Assembly (NCBI RefSeq): GCF_001005825.1
Contig: NZ_LBHV01000008.1
Span: 312,501 to 376,500, forward strand
Direction: 5' to 3'
Source: Rhizobium sp. LC145
Lineage (GTDB): Bacteria > Pseudomonadota > Alphaproteobacteria > Rhizobiales > Rhizobiaceae
Length of the DNA stretch: 64,000 nt
Shown piece after piece: positions 8,457 to 16,853 of the stretch. The notes beneath the pieces were generated by a model. It ran no database searches. It saw only the letters and a list, made by a program, of their open reading frames with translations, and was not told the DNA's origin. Numbering within the stretch: the stretch's first letter is position 1; every line of letters starts with the position of its first letter. Position numbers and translations under genes: made by a program.

Positions 8457-9092
8457 TCAGGCCGCCTTTGTCGGCGGCATCGGCTTCAGCACGCTCATCA
8501 GCGCGCCATAGGGCATCAACAGCACGACACCCGCCAGAATCTTCACGCCGAGATCGCCCAGCGCCCAGGAAATCCAGCGCGGCGCTTCCGTGGCGAATAT
8601 GCCGAGGACCGGCGCCCATTCGATCGCGAACTCGTCATTCGGGCCGATGAAGACGAAGAAGGATGCGAAGGCAAGCGAGAAGAACAGCGCCGTGTCCATG
8701 ATGGAGCCGAGGACGGAACCCGCGAGCGGCGCGTGCCACCAGGTCTGCCGGCGCAGCCTGTTGAAAACCGAGATGTCGAGCAGCTGGCCGATCAGGAATG
8801 CGGTTCCGGAGGCGACCGCGATACGCGGCATGGCCGTCCAGAACGAAAGAATCACGCCGGCCACGAAACCCGCGAATACCACGCGGCGGGCAATTGCAGG
8901 CCCGAACTGGCGATTGGTGAGATCGGTGACGAGGAAGGCGACCGGGTAGGTGAAGGCACCCCAGGTCAGAAGGTCGCCGAGCTGGATGCCGAGGAACGAG
9001 CCCGAAAGCGGGAACTGCACCAGGAAGTTCGAGGCGACGACGACGGCCGTCATCAGGGCTGCGTAGATTGCGGTATAGCGGGCGTATCGCAT
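8457..9092 (-). CDS. yhhQ: Queuosine precursor transporter (YhhQ/VUT family)
   Basis: A 211-residue integral membrane protein with about six hydrophobic segments. YhhQ imports queuosine precursors such as preQ0/preQ1 across the inner membrane. Family signatures include the N-terminal ASNFLVQFPL, the LTWGAFTYPVAFLVTDLTNR segment and the later LDISVFNRLR. I chose the ATG at 9092 (MRYARYTA); an upstream in-frame codon at 9140 overlaps the rpmB terminator. It lies downstream of rpmB but is separated by a terminator, so it likely has its own promoter. GluQ-RS elsewhere in this window also acts on queuosine tRNA. Confidence 0.88.
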   Translation of the reverse strand: MRYARYTAIYAALMTAVVVASNFLVQFPLSGSFLGIQLGDLLTWGAFTYPVAFLVTDLTNRQFGPAIARRVVFAGFVAGVILSFWTAMPRIAVASGTAFLIGQLLDISVFNRLRRQTWWHAPLAGSVLGSIMDTALFFSLAFASFFVFIGPNDEFAIEWAPVLGIFATEAPRWISWALGDLGVKILAGVVLLMPYGALMSVLKPMPPTKAA

Positions 9093-9138
9093 TTTTTTAT
9101 CCTGGGAGATGCCACCAGTTGGAGTTCTATGAAGCCTC

Positions 9139-9176
9139 AAGAGAAAAGGCTTGCCCGGAATATCCGTTCAAGCCTT
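9139..9176 (-). terminator. Rho-independent terminator of rpmB
   Basis: On the minus strand an 8-base perfect stem (aaggcttg / caagcctt, arms at 9169-9176 and 9146-9153), extended by an inner cgg/ccg pairing, is followed by ttctctt. It begins 30 bases after the rpmB stop and is a good intrinsic terminator. Confidence 0.8.
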
Positions 9177-9205
9177 CTTCAAGAGCCGGATGTGAGACGT
9201 GAAGC

Positions 9206-9496
9206 TCAGGCGGCTTCAGCGGTCTTCTTGACGATCTGGCGGCGCAGCAGGCGAGCGCGCATCGACAGTTCGTTTTCATGGGCCTTCAGCAGGAAAGCGT
9301 CGAGACCGCCGCGATGCTCCACCGAGCGCAGGGCATGGGCGGATACGCGCAGGCGGTAGCGCTGGCCGAGGACGTCGGAAATCAGGGTAACCTGGCACAG
9401 GTTCGGCAGGAACCGGCGGCGGGTCTTGTTGTTGGCGTGGCTTACATTGTTGCCGGTCTGAACGCCCTTGCCGGTCAGTTCGCACACACGGGACAT
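9206..9496 (-). CDS. rpmB: 50S ribosomal protein L28
   Basis: A 96-residue L28, the usual length in alphaproteobacteria. It begins MSRVCELTGKGVQTGNNVSHANNKT-like (read in two pieces: MSRVCELTGKGVQ, then GNNVSHANNKTRRRF), which is the diagnostic N-terminus. The protein binds 23S rRNA in the large subunit. Only Cys5 is present, so this is the non-zinc form. It stands alone, with a strong sigma-70 promoter about 92-120 bases upstream and a terminator just downstream. Confidence 0.97.
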   Translation of the reverse strand: MSRVCELTGKGVQTGNNVSHANNKTRRRFLPNLCQVTLISDVLGQRYRLRVSAHALRSVEHRGGLDAFLLKAHENELSMRARLLRRQIVKKTAEAA

Positions 9497-9533
9497 GGAT
9501 ACACCTTTGTTCTTATTCAATCGAATGGTACTT

Positions 9534-9548
9534 CCGGACAATGTCCGG
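9534..9548. repeat. Perfect palindrome in the rpmB leader
   Basis: ccggaca-a-tgtccgg: seven-base perfect arms around one base. It lies 38-52 bases upstream of the rpmB start codon and downstream of its predicted transcription start, so it is part of the 5' untranslated RNA. It could be a protein operator or a small RNA hairpin; nothing in the sequence decides which. Confidence 0.6.
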
Positions 9549-9587
9549 TGCGCCGATCCAATTGGTCCTGATTGGAAAGTTGGGCTC

Positions 9588-9616
9588 CCTATAGTCAGTG
9601 AGGTTCCCCTCGTCAA
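9588..9616 (-). promoter_or_regulatory. rpmB: Sigma-70 promoter of rpmB
   Basis: On the minus strand: -35 TTGACG (9616-9611), a 17-base spacer, and -10 TATAGG (9593-9588). This is close to the housekeeping consensus. Transcription should begin near 9581, giving an 80-90 base leader that contains the palindrome at 9534-9548. Confidence 0.8.
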
Positions 9617-9748
9617 GCCAAAATCCGTCTTCGGGTCTGGCAAGCCTTCCCTTCATCCCCGGATAAGCCGCTATTTTCTTGCCATAGTGCAGGCTCTATA
9701 TGGTTGTAAAGGGCGGTTCCTCCGCTTGAAGTCAGGCAGGTGGCCATC

Positions 9749-10519
9749 ATGGTTCTTCGCGCTCGTTCCGTTCTCGCCCTCGTCGTGGCCGTGGCTCTCG
9801 CGCCCGTTTCGGCCGGCACGGCCGAAATCCGCCATGTGAGCGAATACGATATCTCTCTTGGCGTCCTGCCGATTGCGAAGGCCTCCTTCGCCAGCGAATT
9901 CGGCAGCAGCGACTATAAGATTTCCGGCACCTTCAGGTCATCCGGTCTTGTCGATATCATCACGAGGATCTCGGCCCAGACGACCGTGAGCGGCAGAAAG
10001 CGCGGGGATCGGCTGGAGGCGCAGCGTTACAATCTCGTCTACCGCAACGGCAAGCGCACCCGCATCTACGATGTCACCTACCGCAACGGCAATGTTACGG
10101 AGACGACGGTAAAGCCCGAGCCGAGGCGACCGGAGAATTGGGTTCCGGTGACGGAAAAGGACCTGCAGGCGGTGCTCGATCCTCTGAGCGGCCTCGTCTT
10201 CCCGGCGGATGCGAAGGTCTGCCCGAACCGGCTGCCGATCTATGACGGCGAATCGCGCATGGATCTCGTCCTCACGCCGAAGGGAACCAGGCAGTTCTCC
10301 ACCAAAGGCTTCAAGGGAGAAGCCATCGTCTGCGATATTCGCTATGTGCCGAAGTCGGGTTACCGGCAAGGCCGGAGCGATATCGAGTTTCTGCGCAAGA
10401 CGTCGATGGAAATCTGGTTTGCCAAGGCCCAATCGGTGAATGTATATGCTCCTGTCTATGCCCGCATCCCAACGAGGATGGGGCAGGTTTACGTGACGGC
10501 CGTCAAATACGGGGACTGA
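9749..10519 (+). CDS. Exported DUF3108 protein
   Basis: A 256-residue protein with an N-terminal signal peptide (VLRARSVLALVVAVALAPVSAGTA, cleavage probably after AGTA) followed by a DUF3108 domain of unknown function, probably periplasmic. The body is rich in beta strands with motifs such as YDISLGVLPIAKASF and YNLVYRNGKRTRIYDV. I start at ATG 9749, about eight bases after an aggcagg Shine-Dalgarno; an in-frame GTG at 9740 is an alternative. It stands divergent from rpmB, and the next gene begins 28 bases downstream on the same strand. DUF3108 genes lie near rpmB and cobST in many rhizobia. Confidence 0.87.
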   Translation: MVLRARSVLALVVAVALAPVSAGTAEIRHVSEYDISLGVLPIAKASFASEFGSSDYKISGTFRSSGLVDIITRISAQTTVSGRKRGDRLEAQRYNLVYRNGKRTRIYDVTYRNGNVTETTVKPEPRRPENWVPVTEKDLQAVLDPLSGLVFPADAKVCPNRLPIYDGESRMDLVLTPKGTRQFSTKGFKGEAIVCDIRYVPKSGYRQGRSDIEFLRKTSMEIWFAKAQSVNVYAPVYARIPTRMGQVYVTAVKYGD

Positions 10520-10547
10520 CGCCCGTCACGATGTCGAGGGGGCAAAG

Positions 10548-11435
10548 TTGAAAATCCGAGGCACCTTGATCGGCTTCACGGCGATCCTCATGTGGTCGCT
10601 GCTGGCATTGATGACGGCTGCCTCCGGCAAGATGCCGCCATTCCAGCTTTCGGCCGTCACCTTTGCGATCGGCAGTCTTCCCGGCATCATCCTGTTTCTC
10701 TTGAAGCCGCAGCGCATCGCGCTCCTTCGCCAGTCGCCGAAGGTCTGGCTCACCGGTATCGGCGGATTGTTCGGCTATCATTTTCTCTATTTCACCGCGC
10801 TCAGGAATGCGCCGGCTGTCGAAGCCGGGCTCATCGCCTATCTCTGGCCGCTCTTGATCGTCGTCGGCTCGGCGCTGCTGCCGGGCGAGAGGCTGCGCTG
10901 GTATCACGTCGCCGGCGCGCTGGCGGGCCTTGCCGGCACGGTGACGATCGTCTCGCGAAACGGCCTGTCCTTCGACGATGCCTATGCGGTCGGATACGGC
11001 GCAGCCTTCCTCTGCGCCTTCACCTGGTCAGGCTATTCGCTGCTGACGCGCCGGTTCGAGCGCGTTTCGACGGATGTCGTGACGGGTTTCTGCCTGGCGA
11101 CCTCGGTTCTCTCGCTCGCCTGCCATCTGGCTCTGGAAACCACCGTCTGGCCGGAGAATGGCGGTGAGTGGCTGGCGGTCGTGGGGCTCGGCCTCCTGCC
11201 GGTCGGAGCGGCCTTCTATGCATGGGACTACGGCGTGAAGAACGGTGATATCCAGATCATCGGCGCGGCAAGCTATGCGGCGCCGCTTCTCTCGACGCTC
11301 ATCCTTGTCGCTTCCGGCTTTGCGGAGGCCGATTGGCGCATCCTGGTCGCATGCCTGCTGATCACCGGCGGCGCGGTGCTGGCGGCGCGGGACATGCTGC
11401 GGCCGAGGCGGGCGGAGACAGTCTTGGTGGAATAG
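10548..11435 (+). CDS. EamA/DMT-family transporter
   Basis: A 295-residue, ten-helix membrane protein of the drug/metabolite transporter superfamily, with two EamA repeats (about 1-135 and 145-285). Characteristic segments are YHFLYFTALRNAPAVEAGLI and AYLWPLLIVVGSALL in the first repeat and PVGAAFYAWDYGVKNGD in the second. The YddG-like subgroup exports aromatic amino acids, but the substrate here is unproven. The start is a TTG at 10548 preceded by gaggggg; no ATG fits. It lies 28 bases after the DUF3108 gene. Confidence 0.85.
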   Translation: MKIRGTLIGFTAILMWSLLALMTAASGKMPPFQLSAVTFAIGSLPGIILFLLKPQRIALLRQSPKVWLTGIGGLFGYHFLYFTALRNAPAVEAGLIAYLWPLLIVVGSALLPGERLRWYHVAGALAGLAGTVTIVSRNGLSFDDAYAVGYGAAFLCAFTWSGYSLLTRRFERVSTDVVTGFCLATSVLSLACHLALETTVWPENGGEWLAVVGLGLLPVGAAFYAWDYGVKNGDIQIIGAASYAAPLLSTLILVASGFAEADWRILVACLLITGGAVLAARDMLRPRRAETVLVE

Positions 11436-11472
11436 GGCGCATCCGGGGGGCGGATGTGTTTGGGGGGACATC

Positions 11473-12132
11473 GTGGATTTTCTGGCTCTGGCGGTGCTTG
11501 CCGCCTCAATCGTGCTTGCGCTCGGTTATTTCCGTTGGCTGGAAAGGCCGGCGAGCCATTACCGCGCGATATTCAAGACGCTTCCGGTCCTCCTGCTCGC
11601 AGGCTATGCCGCCCTTTCGGGTGCGCCCGCATTGTTGCTCGCCGCCCTGCTGCTCGGTGCCATTGGGGATGCCTTTCTCGCCTATGACGGTAAGCCCGCC
11701 TTCATCCGCGGCCTTGCGGCATTTCTTCTTGCCCATCTCGCTTATGTCGGGCTCTTCTGGCCGGCGCTCGAACCCGAAATCATCATCACCGAGGCCTGGC
11801 GCTATGCCGCCGCCTGGACGCTCGTCATCGTATTTTCCATGATGCTCTTCGTACTGTGGAAGCCGGCGGGCGCGCTTGCTCCGCCGGTCGCAGCATACGC
11901 GCTGGCGATCATCGCCATGGCGCTCTCTGCGCTTGCGGTGGGCGGGGTCTCGCTTTTTGCCGGAGCGGCGCTTTTTACCGTTTCGGATATGGCGCTGGCG
12001 ATCCAGACCTTCCTTGTCGGCCCAAAGTCACCTGCGGCGGGAAAGCTGAGGCCGTTGATCTGGGGCAGCTATTACGCCGCCCAATTGATCCTGACGCTCG
12101 CGATCGCCGGCCTTCCTCTACTCGCCGGCTGA
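11473..12132 (+). CDS. YhhN/TMEM86-family membrane protein (lysoplasmalogenase-like)
   Basis: A 219-residue protein with about eight hydrophobic segments, matching the YhhN family. Human TMEM86B of this family hydrolyses lysoplasmalogen vinyl ethers; activity of bacterial members is less clear. The conserved acidic motif GAIGDAFLAYD (about 61-71) and the late VSDMALAIQTF are visible. The start is GTG 11473 after ggggggac. Its last 15 bases overlap the convergent cupin gene, so transcripts of the two are antisense at their 3' ends. Confidence 0.82.
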   Translation: MDFLALAVLAASIVLALGYFRWLERPASHYRAIFKTLPVLLLAGYAALSGAPALLLAALLLGAIGDAFLAYDGKPAFIRGLAAFLLAHLAYVGLFWPALEPEIIITEAWRYAAAWTLVIVFSMMLFVLWKPAGALAPPVAAYALAIIAMALSALAVGGVSLFAGAALFTVSDMALAIQTFLVGPKSPAAGKLRPLIWGSYYAAQLILTLAIAGLPLLAG

Positions 12133-12561
12133 CGGCTCCCAGCCGGGAGGGGCCATTTCGAAACTCGAGAATTCGAAGCCGGGCGCCACCGTGCAGCCGA
12201 CCAGCGTGAAACTGCCCGCCGGTTCCGCCGATTGCCATGCGTCTGCCGGAACGACCGCCTGCGGGCGCTCGCCCTTCGTCAGATCAATGCCGAGCGTCAC
12301 CGTTTCGATATTCCGCCCGTCCCTGGAGATGCGCAGGAGCAAGGGATCGCCCGCATAAAAATGCCAGACCTCCGCCGCGTCCCAGACGCGATGCCAGTGG
12401 GATCGTTCGCCGGCCTGCAGCAGATAGTAGATTGCGGTCGAAGGGCCTCGGTCGGTGCCATTCCCGTCGCGAAACGTCTGCACATACCAGCCTCCTTCCG
12501 GATGAGGCTGCAAGCCAAGCGTGCGGATGATCTCCTCGGCCTTCGAATTCGAAAGAGACAT
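12118..12561 (-). CDS. DUF985 cupin-domain protein
   Basis: A 147-residue cytoplasmic cupin of the DUF985 family (MSLSNSKAEEIIRTLGLQPHPEGGWY...). The first cupin motif includes the histidines of RSHWHRVWDAAEVWHFY (about 53-69), and the second carries the LVGCTVAPGFEF segment near the end. Members are small double-stranded beta-helix proteins, and some resemble sugar epimerases or metal-binding proteins; function is not established. It overlaps the YhhN gene convergently and lies 27 bases downstream of gloB on the same strand. Confidence 0.87.
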   Translation of the reverse strand: MSLSNSKAEEIIRTLGLQPHPEGGWYVQTFRDGNGTDRGPSTAIYYLLQAGERSHWHRVWDAAEVWHFYAGDPLLLRISRDGRNIETVTLGIDLTKGERPQAVVPADAWQSAEPAGSFTLVGCTVAPGFEFSSFEMAPPGWEPSAGE

Positions 12562-12588
12562 GGTGTTTTCCTGTGATGAGCAGACGAC

Positions 12589-13359
12589 CTAGAAATTGTC
12601 CTTGCGCTTGCGGATTTCGGCGAAGACTTCTTCATTGGTCTTCGATTCCATCACAAGGTTGCGGCGGATGGCCGGGTCGTTGGCCCGCAGGAAGGGATTG
12701 GTTTCCTTCTCCAGCCCCATCATCGTCGGGATGGTGAACTTGCCTTCGGCGCGCTGAGCCTCGATCTCCGCCGCCCGCGCCTTCAGGCGTTCGTTGCCGG
12801 GATCGACGGTGAGCGCGAACCTGGCATTGGAAAGCGTATATTCGTGGCCGAAATAGATCGCCGTCTCGTCCGGCAGCACGGCGAGCTTCTGCAGCGAATG
12901 CCACATGTCAGCGGCGGGGCGCTCGAACAGCCGCCCGCAGCCAAGCGCAAAGAGTGTGTCGGCAGCAAACAGGAGCTTGTCGTCGGGAAAATGGTAGCAG
13001 ATATGGCCGGCGGTATGCCCGGGCGTCTCGATGACCCTCACCAGATGCTCGCCGAACTGGAACTCGTCTCCATCGGCCATGGTCTTGTCGAGGCCGGGGA
13101 TGGCGACTGCCTCGTTGAACGGCCCGATGATTTCGAGATGGAACCTTTCCTTCAGCGCGAGATTGGCCTCGACATGATCGGTGTGGTGATGGGTGGTGAA
13201 AATGTGGGTGATCTTCCAGCCGCGCCGGTCCGCGGCCTCCACAATGGGTTTTTCCTCGGGAGCGTCGATGGAGGCCGTCAGCCCGCTTTCGGGGTCATGC
13301 ACCAGGACGCCATAGTTATCGCTTCGACATGAAAAGACTTCGATTTCCAAAGGTTTCAT
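12589..13359 (-). CDS. gloB: Hydroxyacylglutathione hydrolase (glyoxalase II)
   Basis: Hydrolyses S-lactoylglutathione to lactate and glutathione in methylglyoxal detoxification. The 256-residue length is typical. The metallo-beta-lactamase motif THHHTDH at residues 56-62 supplies the binuclear metal ligands; further ligands are in ETPGHTAGH and the AADTLFALGCGR segment. The start is the ATG at 13359 (MKPLEIEVFSCRSDN), about 100 bases from the divergent methyltransferase start, an arrangement common in rhizobia. Confidence 0.96.
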   Translation of the reverse strand: MKPLEIEVFSCRSDNYGVLVHDPESGLTASIDAPEEKPIVEAADRRGWKITHIFTTHHHTDHVEANLALKERFHLEIIGPFNEAVAIPGLDKTMADGDEFQFGEHLVRVIETPGHTAGHICYHFPDDKLLFAADTLFALGCGRLFERPAADMWHSLQKLAVLPDETAIYFGHEYTLSNARFALTVDPGNERLKARAAEIEAQRAEGKFTIPTMMGLEKETNPFLRANDPAIRRNLVMESKTNEEVFAEIRKRKDNF

Positions 13360-13462
13360 CAGAGGCCTCGTATTTTCCGAAAATGTGTTTGGAAACAATG
13401 TAGGGGGTTGCGCTTTGAAGTCCAACCACTCTCTGATAGCATTGAAAACAGAGACCCTATCA

Positions 13463-14203
13463 ATGCACACCGATATCGTTGATCTCCGTGAATTCTACCA
13501 CTCGCAGCTCGGACGCTTTGCCGAGCAGTCGATCCTGATGGCGCTTTCCTCCCTCTGGGCGCGGTTGCCGGAGGAGCGGCTGGTGGGGCTCGGCTATGCG
13601 GTTCCCTATCTCGAACGGTTCCGTGCGGATACGGAGCGCAGCTTCGCCTTCATGCCGGCAGGCCAGGGGGCGGTGAACTGGCCTGTCGGCGAGCTTTCCT
13701 CAACAGCCCTCGTCTTCGATGAGGAGCTGCCGTTGCCGGACTCGTCCATCGACCGCGTGCTGATGGTGCATTCGCTGGAATTTGCCGAAAATCCTCGTGA
13801 GACGCTGAAGGAAGTTTGGCGGGTGCTAGCGCCCGGCGGACGCCTCGTCATCGTCGTGCCGAACCGCCGCGGTGTATGGGCCCGCATGGAGCACACGCCC
13901 TTCGGTTCCGGCCGGCCCTATTCGCGCGGGCAGCTCACCTCCCTGCTCAGGGAGGCGAACTTCACGCCCGGCGCCAGCGCCGAGGCGCTGTTCTTCCCTC
14001 CCTCGAAGATCCGCGCGGTGTTGAAGCTCCGGCACGGTTTCGAGAGGATGGGGCGCAGGTTTTGGCCGGTCTTTTCCGGTGTGATCGTGGTGGAAGCCCA
14101 GAAGCGGCTTTATCAAGGCCTGCCCGTTGCCTCCCGCGCTTCGCGCCGGGTCTTCGTGCCGGTACTTGCGCCGCAGGGCGTGCCGACCACTCGCAGCCGC
14201 TGA
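13463..14203 (+). CDS. SAM-dependent methyltransferase (class I-like)
   Basis: A 246-residue protein starting at MHTDIVDLREFYHSQLG. It has a Methyltransf_11-like core: a degenerate glycine motif around RLVGLGYAVPYLERF (about 40-54), the acidic post-motif region with LPLPDSSIDRVLMVHSLEF (about 90-108), and the RVLAPGGRLVIVVPN segment (about 122-136) typical of class I enzymes acting on small molecules. The substrate is unknown. It is divergent from gloB, a conserved pairing in rhizobia that hints at a link with methylglyoxal metabolism, although this is inference. Its stop abuts the stop of the next, convergent gene. Confidence 0.85.
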   Translation: MHTDIVDLREFYHSQLGRFAEQSILMALSSLWARLPEERLVGLGYAVPYLERFRADTERSFAFMPAGQGAVNWPVGELSSTALVFDEELPLPDSSIDRVLMVHSLEFAENPRETLKEVWRVLAPGGRLVIVVPNRRGVWARMEHTPFGSGRPYSRGQLTSLLREANFTPGASAEALFFPPSKIRAVLKLRHGFERMGRRFWPVFSGVIVVEAQKRLYQGLPVASRASRRVFVPVLAPQGVPTTRSR

Positions 14204-14632
14204 TCACGGCTCGAGATCGAAGATCCCGAGCGGCTGACCGTGCATGGCGAAGGGCACCGATTCGTGCGTATGGACGATCAGCCAGCGGCCGTTCTCTCGG
14301 GCAAAGGTGACCGTCAGGCGAAACCAGAAGCTCTGCTTGCCCTGGTCGATTTTTTGGCCGCCGAGCTTGGCGAGAGCGCTGCACCAGCCGATGTCGCCCC
14401 CGACGCGCAGGTCGGTATTCGTGATCTCGAAATCGAGGTCGCCCTCCCAGGTATCGAGCCAGGCCTGCAGGCCGGCCCTGTCGTTTCCGCTTTCCTCCAG
14501 GGGAGGGGCAAGGGTGAATTGCCGGATCGTCGCGGACTGGCATCCGATGATCGCATCGGCATTTTTCGTGCGTAGGGCCTCCGCCCAATTTCCCAACAGC
14601 GCTTTGACATCCTCGTAGTCGCCAATGCTCAT
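14204..14632 (-). CDS. SnoaL/NTF2-like fold protein
   Basis: A 142-residue protein with the SnoaL-like/DUF4440 cone fold (MSIGDYEDVKALLGNWAEALRTKN...). Conserved features include the N-terminal helix, the LAPPLEESG turn, and the closing FARENGRWLIVHTHESVPF segment (about 110-128). Such proteins are often small enzymes or ligand binders of unknown substrate. The ATG at 14632 overlaps the stop of a small upstream reading frame (14629-14724) by four bases, suggesting translational coupling. It is divergent from hisC and ends exactly next to the methyltransferase stop. Confidence 0.82.
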   Translation of the reverse strand: MSIGDYEDVKALLGNWAEALRTKNADAIIGCQSATIRQFTLAPPLEESGNDRAGLQAWLDTWEGDLDFEITNTDLRVGGDIGWCSALAKLGGQKIDQGKQSFWFRLTVTFARENGRWLIVHTHESVPFAMHGQPLGIFDLEP

Positions 14633-14724
14633 TGCTCTGCTCCCTTGACGTTTTGAACAAGTTGAAGACGTTTGGCGCGATTGCGTTCCGACAATTTCGC
14701 TTCAAACAATCTGATCGCATCCAT
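14629..14724 (-). CDS. Possible small protein translationally coupled to the SnoaL-like gene
   Basis: A 31-residue reading frame from ATG 14724 (MDAIRLFEAKLSERNRAKR then LQLVQNVKGAEQ), or 46 residues from a GTG at 14769. It is amphipathic and highly charged and would form one helix. Its TGA overlaps the ATG of the downstream gene (ATGA at 14632-14629). A gagg lies about ten bases before the ATG, a weak ribosome site. Composition is protein-like rather than random, but with no homology search this is tentative. It could be a leader peptide or an upstream extension that once belonged to the SnoaL-like protein. Confidence 0.4.
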   Translation of the reverse strand: MDAIRLFEAKLSERNRAKRLQLVQNVKGAEQ

Positions 14725-14808
14725 AAACGGGCTACCCTCGACAAAGGGTTCTTTCGGCTTTAATGCCACTGGATCAACTGCCGTCCTGGTATTCCAAAAG
14801 GTCGATCG

Positions 14809-15918
14809 ATGAGCATCGTCATGAATGAGCCCGCTCCGCGTCCGGGTGTCCTGGATATCGCCGCCTATGTTCCGGGTAAGGACCACGCGCCGGGCGTGGC
14901 GCGCGTCTTCAAGCTCTCCGCCAACGAAACGCCGCTCGGGCCGAGCCCGAAGGCGCGTGAGGCCTTCCGGCATGCGGCCGACCATCTGGAGCTTTATCCG
15001 GACGGACAGGCCAGCGAACTGCGCGAGGCGATCGCCGCCGTTCACGGGCTCAACCCCGCCAATATCATGTGCGGCAACGGATCGGATGAATTGCTCGGTC
15101 TGCTTTGCCATGTCTATCTCGGTGCCGGTGACGAGGCGATCATCACCGAACATGGCTTTCTGGTCTACAAGATCCAGATCATGGCCGCCGGCGCCGCTCC
15201 GGTCACGGTGAAGGAGAAGGATTGCACGGTCGATATCGATGCGATCCTTGCCGCGGTCACGCCCAGGACCAAGATGGTCTTCATCGCCAATCCGGGCAAC
15301 CCAACGGGCACCTATGTGCCGGTTTCGGAAATCCGCCGCCTGCATGCCGGCCTGCCGAAGCACGTCATCCTCGTGCTGGATGCGGCCTATGCGGAATATG
15401 TCCGCCGCAATGATTATGAGGCGGGGCTGGAGCTCGTTTCGGGCAACCGCAACGTCGTCATGACCCGCACCTTTTCCAAGGTCTATGGGCTTGCCGCACT
15501 CCGCATCGGCTGGATGTACGGCCCCGCCGGCATACTCGACGCGCTGAACCGCGTGCGCGGCCCCTTCAACATGAACGCGCCCGCGATCGCTGCAGGTGCT
15601 GCCGCGATCCAGGACCAGGCCTTCATCGAAAAGGCGGTCGAATATAACAATCTCTGGATCGGCAAGCTGACGCAGGCCTTCGAGGCGATCGGTCTTGCGG
15701 TTACGCCGTCGGTCACCAATTTCGTGCTGATCCACTTTCCCGAGGTCGAAGGCAAGCGCGCGGCGGATGCGGATGCCTTCCTCACCAGCCGCGGCTATAT
15801 CCTGCGCGCCGTGAAAGGCTACGGCTTTGCCAATTCGCTGCGCATGTCGGTCGGTCCGGAAGAGGCCAATCGCGGCGTCATCGAAGCGCTCGGCGAATTC
15901 ATGGGAAAAACGGCATGA
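14809..15918 (+). CDS. hisC: Histidinol-phosphate aminotransferase
   Basis: A 369-residue fold-type I PLP enzyme. HisC transaminates imidazole-acetol phosphate in histidine synthesis; paralogs next to tyrC can also act on aromatic keto acids. Signatures include KLSANETPLGPSP near residues 38-50, NPGNPTGTYVP for the PLP ring pocket, and TRTFSKVYGLAALRIGW with the Schiff-base lysine at residue 224. ATG 14809 is used; ATG 14821 (four codons later) is an alternative. Its stop overlaps tyrC by four bases. Rhizobia usually carry several hisC copies, so this one may serve tyrosine/phenylalanine synthesis as much as histidine. Confidence 0.92.
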   Translation: MSIVMNEPAPRPGVLDIAAYVPGKDHAPGVARVFKLSANETPLGPSPKAREAFRHAADHLELYPDGQASELREAIAAVHGLNPANIMCGNGSDELLGLLCHVYLGAGDEAIITEHGFLVYKIQIMAAGAAPVTVKEKDCTVDIDAILAAVTPRTKMVFIANPGNPTGTYVPVSEIRRLHAGLPKHVILVLDAAYAEYVRRNDYEAGLELVSGNRNVVMTRTFSKVYGLAALRIGWMYGPAGILDALNRVRGPFNMNAPAIAAGAAAIQDQAFIEKAVEYNNLWIGKLTQAFEAIGLAVTPSVTNFVLIHFPEVEGKRAADADAFLTSRGYILRAVKGYGFANSLRMSVGPEEANRGVIEALGEFMGKTA

Positions 15919-16844
15919 GTGAACCGCATTTCGAGCGGATCGCGCTGATCGGGATCGGCCTTATCGGCTCTTCCATCGCCCGCGACGTCAAGGAACTCAA
16001 GCTGGCGCGCGATGTGGTGGTTTCCACCCGCAGCGCCGAGACCCTGAAGCGCGCGGAGGAGCTTGCGCTCGGCACGCATTACGTCGCGTCTGCTGAGGAC
16101 GCGGTGAGGGATGCCGATCTCGTCATCGTCTCCGTGCCGGTCGGCGCTTCCGAGGAGGTCGCCAGGCAGATTGCTCCGGCGCTCAAAGCCGGCGCCATCG
16201 TCACCGACGTTGGTTCCACCAAGGCCTCGGTCATCGCGCAGATGGCGCCGCATATGCCGAAAGGCGTGCATTTCATTCCCGGCCATCCGTTGGCGGGAAC
16301 GGAAAAGTCGGGACCCGATGCGGGATTTGCAGGGCTTTTCCGCGATCGTTGGTGCATCTTCACGCCCTTGCCCGGCACGGATGCGGACGCTCTCCAGCGG
16401 CTGAAGGATTTCTGGACCGCGCTCGGTTCTAGGATCGACGAGATGGATGCCGAGCATCATGACAAGGTGCTGGCGATCGTCTCCCACCTGCCGCACATTA
16501 TCGCCTACAATATCGTCGGCACAGCCGACGACCTTGAGACGGTGACGGAATCGGAAGTCATCAAATATTCCGCATCGGGCTTCCGCGATTTCACCCGTCT
16601 TGCGGCATCCGATCCCACCATGTGGCGCGACGTCTGCCTGCATAACAAGGATGCGATCCTGGAAATGCTGGCGCGCTTCTCGGAGGATCTCGCCTATCTG
16701 CAGCGGGCGATCCGCTGGGGGGAGGGCGACAAGCTGTTCGAGCTCTTCACCCGCACCCGTGCGATCCGCCGCTCGATCGTCCAGGCGGGCCAGGATGTGG
16801 ATGCGCCCGACTTCGGCCGCCACGCGCTGGACGCCAAGAAATAG
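15915..16844 (+). CDS. tyrC: Prephenate/arogenate (cyclohexadienyl) dehydrogenase
   Basis: Oxidative decarboxylation of prephenate or arogenate in tyrosine synthesis, NAD(P)-dependent. The 309-residue protein has the Rossmann motif GIGLIGSS at 13-20 and family motifs GSTKASV, HFIPGHPLAGTEKSG and HHDKVLAIVSHLPH, whose histidines are catalytic. Translation is coupled to hisC by an ATGA overlap, which places both in aromatic amino acid synthesis with aroKB elsewhere in the window. No ACT domain is present, so it is probably not tyrosine-inhibited through one. Confidence 0.93.
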   Translation: MSEPHFERIALIGIGLIGSSIARDVKELKLARDVVVSTRSAETLKRAEELALGTHYVASAEDAVRDADLVIVSVPVGASEEVARQIAPALKAGAIVTDVGSTKASVIAQMAPHMPKGVHFIPGHPLAGTEKSGPDAGFAGLFRDRWCIFTPLPGTDADALQRLKDFWTALGSRIDEMDAEHHDKVLAIVSHLPHIIAYNIVGTADDLETVTESEVIKYSASGFRDFTRLAASDPTMWRDVCLHNKDAILEMLARFSEDLAYLQRAIRWGEGDKLFELFTRTRAIRRSIVQAGQDVDAPDFGRHALDAKK

Positions 16845-16853
16845 TACGCCGCT

